The translations under genes and the position numbers were made by a program. Positions 32,729 to 38,263 of a stretch of DNA of 38,263 nt are shown piece by piece; position 1 is the first letter of the stretch; each line of letters starts with the position of its first letter. Where the stretch lies: contig JAFCZJ010000030.1 of assembly GCA_019314375.1 (NCBI GenBank), forward strand, positions 1 through 38,263, given 5' to 3'. The notes under the pieces are model-generated. The model saw only the letters and a list, made by a program, of their open reading frames with translations. It did no database searches and had not been told where the DNA came from. This DNA is from Deltaproteobacteria bacterium. GTDB lineage: Bacteria > Myxococcota > B64-G9.

Positions 32729-33652
32729 TCAGGCCCGATGGAGTTCAGGCGGGCACACCATCAGCAGCGGATCATTCGACATCTGGTCCATCTGCACGAT
32801 TTTGTGTTCTTGTGATTCACTGGAAAGCTTGCGGATCAGGTCGTGATGGAGTCCGTGGCCTGCTTTGTGGGATTTGACTTTGGCTAAGAGGGGCTTGCCG
32901 AGTAAGGAGAGGTCGCCTAGTAGATCCAGCACTTTGTGCCTTGCGAATTCGTTGGCGAAGCGCAGTCCCTCTGGGTTGAGAATCGAGAAATCGTCGATGA
33001 CGACGGCGTTTTCGAGCGAGGCGCCTTTGGCCAAACCGGCTTTTCGTAGGCGCTCTTCGTCTTTGAGAAAACCGAAGGTTCTCGCGGGTGCAAGCTCGCG
33101 GGCGAAGTCATCTTGCCCGAACACAAAAGAAAACCGCTGATCTTGCAGCATGATGTGTTCGAATTCCAAGTGTCCATCCAATTCCAGACTCGAAGCTGGC
33201 TCCAAACGAATCCAGCTATCATCTTGCTGGACTTGGACAGGATGCATCAGCTTGAAAAAACTGGATGGAATCGATCCAGGCCTCAGCCCTGCCCTGAGAA
33301 GGGCCTCGACGAAGGGGGCCGCCGAGCCGTCCAGAATGGGCAGCTCGGGTCCACTGAGACGAATGATTGCGTCCCAGATGCCCAGCCCGGCCAAGGCGGC
33401 CAAGAGATGCTCCACCGTGAGCACCTCTGCCTTCCCTTGCCTCAAGCCGGTGCATTGTTGCCGATGATGAACCTGGGCGATGCCTGCCGTGATCTCCGGG
33501 CGGCCGGGTAAATCATCCCGGATGAAAACGCGTCCACGTCCTTGGGCCGCGGGTTCGATATCCAAAATCGCCGCGGACCCCGTATGCAAACCGAAACCTT
33601 CCAGATGAACCGTGCCGCGGAGCACCTGGCCTGCCGGGGGTGAAGTTTTCAC
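32729..33652 (-). CDS. lpxC: UDP-3-O-acyl-N-acetylglucosamine deacetylase LpxC
   Basis: 307 residues from GTG 33652, which overlaps the upstream stop (GTGA). Zinc ligands and catalytic residues are all present: TVEHLLAAL (Glu81 base, His82), ARHKVLDLLGD (His239, Asp243) and SHKAGHGLHHDL (His266). LPILDGSAAPF and RTFGF are further family landmarks. It catalyses the committed step of lipid A synthesis, which establishes a lipopolysaccharide outer membrane. It is the last gene of the yebC-ruvCAB-TPR run, away from the usual lpx or cell-division neighbours. That position is unusual and may mean expression is coupled to the TPR protein. Confidence 0.93.
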   Translation of the reverse strand: MKTSPPAGQVLRGTVHLEGFGLHTGSAAILDIEPAAQGRGRVFIRDDLPGRPEITAGIAQVHHRQQCTGLRQGKAEVLTVEHLLAALAGLGIWDAIIRLSGPELPILDGSAAPFVEALLRAGLRPGSIPSSFFKLMHPVQVQQDDSWIRLEPASSLELDGHLEFEHIMLQDQRFSFVFGQDDFARELAPARTFGFLKDEERLRKAGLAKGASLENAVVIDDFSILNPEGLRFANEFARHKVLDLLGDLSLLGKPLLAKVKSHKAGHGLHHDLIRKLSSESQEHKIVQMDQMSNDPLLMVCPPELHRA

Positions 33653-35226
33653 GAGCGCCCACCGAGTGCGTCATAGCGCGCCTTGACGTCCTCAAAAGAA
33701 TAGTGAATCTCTAGAATCTCACCATAGATGGCCTGAGCCCTGGAAACACCCAGGGCGCCTCCCGACCTCTCCAGGAAGCGGGCATGATGATAGAAAAGCG
33801 CCAGGTTCTCGCGCGTCATCGCCAAATTCTCAGTGGCTCTGTCATGCATACGCTGCGCCATCTCGGCATCCCCTAACGAGGCAAAGGCCCGGGCCAACAA
33901 ACCGGCCACCCGCCGAGCATCCGCGTGGTCTGGCTCGACCCGCTGCAAGAGATCGACGGCCCTGGCAAAGTCCTCCATTTCAAAATACATCTCACCCGCC
34001 AGGCCCCAATCCCCAGCCTTTTCAGCCACCTTTGCCGCGGCCACGCGGTCTCCCGCAGCCAGAAACTGCTCCTGGGCGGAACGAAGATCACCGGCTTCGA
34101 CGAAAACATCCGCCGCCTGGCCATGCAAACCCTTGCCCGCCAACAGGTTGGCCGCCTCGCCCAAATCGCCGGCGGCAAGACTGGCCCGAACCGCGCCGTC
34201 CAAGTCACCCATCTGTTGCATTTTCACGGCTGCCTGGCTGAGTTGACCCGCGGCTTGCATGGCATCCGCGATCTCTTTGTCGTTCACCTTCTCGCCGGCC
34301 TCTCGGGCCTGATGAAGCAGCTCAAGCCTGGCTTGCGGATCGTCGCAAACCTTCAATGCGCGACGAAAACGCCCCGCGGCGGCGTAACATCGCATGGCTT
34401 GATCCAACTCACCGGCTTCTTCGAAACGAAGAGCCGCACCCTCCAACTCACCCGAAGCCTCCAGCATCATCGCGGATTCGGACAAGCGACCCATCTTGCG
34501 TAACGACGCCGCCCCCTCCTGAAGCTGTGCGGACTCATCATCCGTAAAACCGGCATGGGTTTGGTGGATCAAATTAAGCAGGGCCTCAACAAAACGGGTC
34601 TTTTCCCCCAGTTCTCGAAAAAGTGTCGCCGACTTGGCGAACAAACCCGCCTCCCCGAAATAGACAGCGGCCTCCTCCTTCAAACCGGACTCCAGCAGAA
34701 GAGTGGCGCCGTCCACAAGCCGCTCATCTTCTCTGCACCGGCGAGCTGCGTCCAGATGGCGCCCCAAGGCACAAAGCACCCGCACTACACCATTTGAGTC
34801 TTTGGCCCGATCAAAATAGTCGCAGGCCTTGTCCAAACCACCCATTTGCTCAGCCGTTCGAGCTGCCGCGGACCAACGGTGCTCAAGCTCATAAATCTCC
34901 AGGGCTTTACCTAATTTCCCAGCGCGCTCGTAGGCTTCGGCTGCCAACATCGTCTCACCCTGGGCAGCAAGAACCTTAGCTTGCTGCAGGTCCAGCCCAC
35001 GATCCGCTCGGGGGCTCAAGGGACGCCGCCAAGCAGCTCGAATCATGCCACGCAAAAACAGAAGAATGGTCAGGGCCAGCAAACCCACCACCACCCAGGC
35101 CAAATTATACTCAATCCAAATCGACTTGACGGAGGAGAACCAGCCGGCATCCATCAGCTGCCGATACAATCCGAAATCCAACAATTGCCGATGGAGATCG
35201 AAGGCAATCAGAATCCACACATGCAT
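33649..35226 (-). CDS. Membrane-anchored TPR-like solenoid protein
   Basis: 525 residues, ATG 35226 with GGGAGGGTGA upstream. A membrane helix lies at 41-62 (NLAWVVVGLLALTILLFLRGMI), followed by a basic stretch (RAAWRRPLSPR) that predicts a cytoplasmic C-terminal part. Residues 80-500 are about 14 short helical pairs of the form A-xx-YE-AG-LGKALEIYE, each with an Ala/Gly-rich turn, similar to Sel1/TPR or clathrin-type solenoids. No enzyme motif is seen. It lies 60 bases after ruvB and overlaps lpxC, so it could scaffold an inner-membrane complex linked to lipid A synthesis (inference). Confidence 0.78.
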   Translation of the reverse strand: MHVWILIAFDLHRQLLDFGLYRQLMDAGWFSSVKSIWIEYNLAWVVVGLLALTILLFLRGMIRAAWRRPLSPRADRGLDLQQAKVLAAQGETMLAAEAYERAGKLGKALEIYELEHRWSAAARTAEQMGGLDKACDYFDRAKDSNGVVRVLCALGRHLDAARRCREDERLVDGATLLLESGLKEEAAVYFGEAGLFAKSATLFRELGEKTRFVEALLNLIHQTHAGFTDDESAQLQEGAASLRKMGRLSESAMMLEASGELEGAALRFEEAGELDQAMRCYAAAGRFRRALKVCDDPQARLELLHQAREAGEKVNDKEIADAMQAAGQLSQAAVKMQQMGDLDGAVRASLAAGDLGEAANLLAGKGLHGQAADVFVEAGDLRSAQEQFLAAGDRVAAAKVAEKAGDWGLAGEMYFEMEDFARAVDLLQRVEPDHADARRVAGLLARAFASLGDAEMAQRMHDRATENLAMTRENLALFYHHARFLERSGGALGVSRAQAIYGEILEIHYSFEDVKARYDALGGRS

Positions 35227-35286
35227 CGGATCACCCTCCCGCCAACCAGGCGGTCAACCGAGCCTGCGGAAATCGCAATGCCCAAC

Positions 35287-36327
35287 TCACAGCAAACCCG
35301 CCTGCTTGCTTGTCTGCTCAAGACCCAAATGCTCGTATGCCCGCCTGGTGGCCACCCGGCCCCGAGGCGTACGCTGCAAGAATCCTTCTTGCAGCAAGTA
35401 AGGTTCGTAAACGTCTTCCACCGTTTCCGACTCTTCTGCCACGGTGGCCGCGATGGTGTCGATGCCCACCGGGCCTCCATCGAAACGCTCAATGATGGCC
35501 AACAGGATCAGATGGTCCATGCGGTCCAGCCCTTGAGAATCCACCTCAAGTCGCCGGAGGGCCTCACGGGCCACATCCAGACTCACCCGCCCATCGCCCA
35601 AAACCTGGGCGAAGTCCCGGATGCGCCGTAAAAGTCGATTGGCGACCCGGGGTGTGCCGCGAGATCGCCGAGCTATCTCCAGGGCCGCATCCTCCTCCAG
35701 ATCCACCTCCAGGATACCGGCAGAGCGTCGAAGGATAAGCCCCAATTCTTCAGGGCCGTAATACTCAAGTCGGCACACCACGCCGAACCGGTCGCGCATG
35801 GGAGATGACAACAGGGCCGTCCGTGTCGTGGCACCCACCATGGTAAATTGCGCCAGTTGCAACTTGAGATTCCTCGCGCCAGGGCCCTCCCCAACCACGT
35901 AGTCGAAATAAAAATCCTCCATGGCCGGGTAAAGGTTCTCCTCCACCACCGTGGGCAAGCGATGAATTTCGTCAATGAACAGCACATCCTTGTCCTGCAG
36001 GTTGGTCAGCATGCCCGCCAAGTCGCCCTTGCGCTCGATGGCGGGCCCCGAGGAGGTAACGATCTCCGCCTCCAACTCGTTGGCGATGACATGGGCCAAA
36101 GTCGTCTTCCCAAGACCCGGTGGGCCACACAACAACACATGATCCAAGGACTCACCCCGTTGCTGCGCCGCCTGCACGAAGACCTTCAGGTTATCCGTGA
36201 TCTTGGTCTGGCCCACATAGTCATCGAAACACTTGGGCCGAAGGCTGCGCTCAGTCCAATCATCCTCTGGACCGGCGTCCGGAGAGAGGGTTGGCGCGGC
36301 GCGGGCTTTTTGTTTTTTCTTATCCAA
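35287..36327 (-). CDS. ruvB: Holliday junction branch-migration ATPase RuvB
   Basis: 346 residues from a TTG start at 36327 (GAGGG eight bases upstream, three bases after ruvA). Walker [10 protein letters not shown], Walker [11 protein letters not shown], sensor I GATTR and the arginine-finger segment SSPMRDRFG are present, followed by the winged-helix end ([15 protein letters not shown], then [15 protein letters not shown]). It forms the hexameric motor that drives branch migration with RuvA. The N-terminus has about 25 extra charged residues, not unusual in the family. Confidence 0.95.
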   Translation of the reverse strand: MDKKKQKARAAPTLSPDAGPEDDWTERSLRPKCFDDYVGQTKITDNLKVFVQAAQQRGESLDHVLLCGPPGLGKTTLAHVIANELEAEIVTSSGPAIERKGDLAGMLTNLQDKDVLFIDEIHRLPTVVEENLYPAMEDFYFDYVVGEGPGARNLKLQLAQFTMVGATTRTALLSSPMRDRFGVVCRLEYYGPEELGLILRRSAGILEVDLEEDAALEIARRSRGTPRVANRLLRRIRDFAQVLGDGRVSLDVAREALRRLEVDSQGLDRMDHLILLAIIERFDGGPVGIDTIAATVAEESETVEDVYEPYLLQEGFLQRTPRGRVATRRAYEHLGLEQTSKQAGLL

Positions 36328-36330
36328 AAC

Positions 36331-36924
36331 TCAATCCCTCAAAAGCTTGAGGGCCTCGGGAACCAGTTCGTCCAGCGTGGCGCCCTCGACCACCTTCTTC
36401 TTGAACCCGCCCACAACACGTTCAATTTCCACGGTCTTGAAGCCAAGGTTTGAGAGAGCCGAACGCAAATCCTTCAAGACCCTCCCTCCGTCATCGCCCC
36501 CTGAATCAGAGGGCCGCGCCAAGCCCAAGAGTTTCTCCTTGAGCTCCAAGACCATCCGCTCGGCCTTCTTCTTGCCGATACCGGGCACCAGGCAAAGCCT
36601 GGCCAAATCTTCCTCACAGACAGCCCGAGCCAGTTCCCGAGGTTCGATACCGCTCAGGATGCCCATGGCCGCCTTGGGCCCCACGCCGTTCAATCCGATG
36701 AGGGACTCAAAGGCCTCCCGCTCTTCTTCGCCCAAAAAGCCAAAGAGCTGGATCATGTCCTCTCGCACATGAGTGTGGATACGCAACGCGACATCAGAGC
36801 CCTCAGCGCCCAGTCCTTCCAATGAGATTCTGGACATGCTGACCAAATAACCGACCCCGGCCACGTCCACGACCACCGTGTCGTCGCCTCGCTCGACCAA
36901 CTGCCCCCGCAACATCGCGATCAT
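36331..36924 (-). CDS. ruvA: Holliday junction DNA-binding protein RuvA
   Basis: 197 residues. ATG 36924 is chosen because GGAGGT stands six bases upstream (36930-36935) and MIAMLRGQLVERGDD is the standard family start; the longer in-frame start at 36954 lies within ruvC. Domain I is the OB fold (1-65). The helix-hairpin-helix motifs follow (LIGLNGVGPKAAMGIL and LCLVPGIGKKKAERMVLEL), then the C-terminal RuvB-binding domain (ALSNLGFKTVEIERVV). Its start overlaps the ruvC stop by four bases. Confidence 0.95.
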   Translation of the reverse strand: MIAMLRGQLVERGDDTVVVDVAGVGYLVSMSRISLEGLGAEGSDVALRIHTHVREDMIQLFGFLGEEEREAFESLIGLNGVGPKAAMGILSGIEPRELARAVCEEDLARLCLVPGIGKKKAERMVLELKEKLLGLARPSDSGGDDGGRVLKDLRSALSNLGFKTVEIERVVGGFKKKVVEGATLDELVPEALKLLRD

Positions 36925-37391
36925 GCTTGACCTCCACTCCACTGCAAGTGACACATGGCCACCGCCACGGCGTCGGTTGCATCCAACTGCTCAGGCATCC
37001 GCCCAAGCAAGGCCTCCAGGACCAAGCGGACCTGCTGTTTGCTTGCAGCGCCGCTGCCGGTGACGCTCTTCTTGATGCGCCGAGTCGCGTATTCCGAGAC
37101 AGGAAGTCCGGCCTTGCCGACCGCCGCCAATACCGCGCCGCGAGCCTGACCAAGCACCATCACGGAGCGCATGTTCTTTCCAGCGAAGACCTCTTCAACA
37201 GCCACCGTATCGGGCTGATATTCCGCCAACAAGGCCTCTACGCCCTTGGCAATTTCACCGAGCCGCAAAGCCAAGTTGCCCCGCTTGGTTCGAATCACGC
37301 CACTGGCAACGAGCCGGGGCTTTCGCCCCTCGTCGTCAAGCAAACCATACCCGGTGCATTGGGATCCGGGATCGATACCGAGCACAAGCAC
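36921..37391 (-). CDS. ruvC: Holliday junction resolvase RuvC
   Basis: 156 residues from GTG 37391, which gives MLVLGIDPGSQCTGYG, the usual RuvC N-terminus, with GGAG five bases upstream. An ATG at 37448 would add 19 residues and overlap yebC by 44 bases; it is the alternative start. Catalytic acids are visible: Asp in GIDPGS, Glu in AVEEVF, and the pair in DATDAVAVAMCH. The family's DNA-binding stretch reads KKSVTGSGAASKQQV. It cuts Holliday junctions as a dimer within the RuvABC resolvasome. The gene overlaps ruvA. Confidence 0.93.
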   Translation of the reverse strand: MLVLGIDPGSQCTGYGLLDDEGRKPRLVASGVIRTKRGNLALRLGEIAKGVEALLAEYQPDTVAVEEVFAGKNMRSVMVLGQARGAVLAAVGKAGLPVSEYATRRIKKSVTGSGAASKQQVRLVLEALLGRMPEQLDATDAVAVAMCHLQWSGGQA

Positions 37392-37396
37392 TGCGG

Positions 37397-37400
37397 CTCC
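37397..37400 (-). promoter_or_regulatory. ruvC: Shine-Dalgarno GGAG that sets the ruvC GTG start
   Basis: GGAG lies five bases before GTG 37391 and just after the yebC stop (37405). It supports the shorter RuvC that begins at the family's normal position. Confidence 0.55.
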
Positions 37401-37404
37401 AGGG

Positions 37405-38148
37405 TCACTCGGTCGGGAGGGAATCCTCGTCGATGTCACAATTGACATACACGTTCTGTATGTCGTCGTGGTCTTCCAATTCCTCGGCCAATTTAAGTAC
37501 CAACTCCGCGTCTCTGCCCTTCACTGCCACGGTGTTCTGCGGAATCTTGTCTACTTTGGCCGACAACCAGGAAATGCCCGCGGCCTCCAGGGCGTCCCGA
37601 ACCTCGGGGAATACCGAGGGATCCGTCGTGATCTCCCAGCTCCCGTCCAAGTCCTGAATATCATCGGCACCGGCCTCCAGGGCCACGTCCATGAGTTGCT
37701 CCTCGCTGGCCGCTTCACCGTCCAGGAGGATCACACCCTTGGTCTCGAACATCCACCCAACCGAATTGGGTTCACCCATACTGCCGTTGCTCTTAGAAAA
37801 AATCTTTCTGATCTGGCCAATGGTGCGATTGCGATTGTCGGTGATGGCCTCGGCCAAGATGGCCACACCACCAGGACCATAACCCTCATAGGTGATCTCT
37901 TCGTAAGTCACGCCCTCCAGATCTCCCGTGCCCTTTTTGATGGCTCGCTCGATATTGCTGGCCGGCATGTTGCCGTTTTTGGCCTCCGCGATGGCTGATC
38001 GCAGGCGAGGATTGAACTCGGGGTTGCCACCACCAAGCCGAGCCGCGATCGTGACCTCTTTGATCAGCCTGGTAAAAGCCTTGCCGCGTTTGGCATCCGC
38101 CGCCGCCTTCTTGTGCTTGATGGTGCTCCACTTGGAATGTCCGGACAT
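37405..38148 (-). CDS. yebC: YebC/PmpR (TACO1) family protein
   Basis: 247 residues, normal length, ATG 38148 with GGAGG close upstream. The N-terminus [19 protein letters not shown] is diagnostic. The rest follows the three-domain family pattern ([35 protein letters not shown]). Members are described as transcription regulators or as helpers of translation at proline-rich stretches. It is the first gene of the ruvCAB run, a common arrangement. Confidence 0.95.
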   Translation of the reverse strand: MSGHSKWSTIKHKKAAADAKRGKAFTRLIKEVTIAARLGGGNPEFNPRLRSAIAEAKNGNMPASNIERAIKKGTGDLEGVTYEEITYEGYGPGGVAILAEAITDNRNRTIGQIRKIFSKSNGSMGEPNSVGWMFETKGVILLDGEAASEEQLMDVALEAGADDIQDLDGSWEITTDPSVFPEVRDALEAAGISWLSAKVDKIPQNTVAVKGRDAELVLKLAEELEDHDDIQNVYVNCDIDEDSLPTE

Positions 38149-38263
38149 GAAACCTCCTCATTCACTCGCACCCGACAAGAGGAATCAAATACCATAATAA
38201 TGCTGCATTTTCAATCGATTTCAGCCATGTAGACCAAAATCGGGCATCAAGATTTTGACAAGT
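38149..38263 (-). promoter_or_regulatory. Upstream region of the yebC-ruvCAB operon
   Basis: 115 bases to the right edge with no gene. AT-rich minus-strand DNA contains TTGAAA, 17 bases, TATTTG as a weak promoter candidate for the operon. I see nothing else firm here. Confidence 0.25.

Overview
The window is GC-rich, almost fully coding DNA from a Gram-negative bacterium. LpxC, a beta-barrel porin-like protein, several lipobox proteins and an S46 dipeptidyl-peptidase all require an outer membrane. The Cys/Asp-rich lipoproteins with DUF1566-like modules, the long coiled-coil proteins, the TPR solenoids and the sigma/anti-sigma pair recall Myxococcota or Bradymonadota (former Deltaproteobacteria). 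That placement is inference from gene style, not from a marker tree. I saw no rRNA, tRNA, CRISPR array, insertion sequence or phage gene. No stretch above 300 bases lacks a gene.

Layout. 1-3589 (minus): two Cys/Asp-rich surface lipoproteins, the second running off the left edge. 3756-5272 (plus): an alpha/beta-hydrolase-fold protein without a nucleophile serine, overlapping an acyl-ACP thioesterase. 5242-6621 (minus): pcnB, divergent from a radC-like gene (6790-7392), which is followed by a porin-like gene with a Lys/Glu-rich linker and by acs, whose promoter region carries two palindromes. 11092-12615 (minus): an AstD-like aldehyde dehydrogenase that has lost its catalytic residues. 12716-15584 (plus): dtd, a sigma factor and a double zinc-finger membrane protein that looks like its anti-sigma partner. 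15608-17749 (minus): an S46 peptidase, divergent from purF and an HU-like gene.

28143-19748 (minus) is a run of five closely spaced genes: a methyltransferase fused to about 1000 residues of coiled coil, an M20 peptidase with an EEAP-repeat tail, an outer-membrane-barrel-like protein, a small lipoprotein and a TPR/coiled-coil lipoprotein. I read it as an uncharacterised envelope locus. Divergent from it is an exported basic coiled-coil protein with a strong terminator, followed by an AlbA_2/ATPase gene with its own palindrome and then by a zinc-ribbon/TPR/membrane protein paired with a GspC-like PDZ protein. 38148-32729 (minus) is yebC-ruvC-ruvA-ruvB-TPR protein-lpxC, with short gaps or overlaps, joining Holliday-junction processing to lipid A synthesis.

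The most unusual non-genic signal is a roughly 53-base double-hairpin element present twice in the same orientation, about 10.5 kb apart. One copy (17663-17715) lies inside the coding sequence for the S46 signal peptide. The other (28177-28230) lies between two divergent genes and abuts a ribosome binding site. Other leads are two probable pseudoenzymes, the five-gene envelope run and the palindromes at acs.
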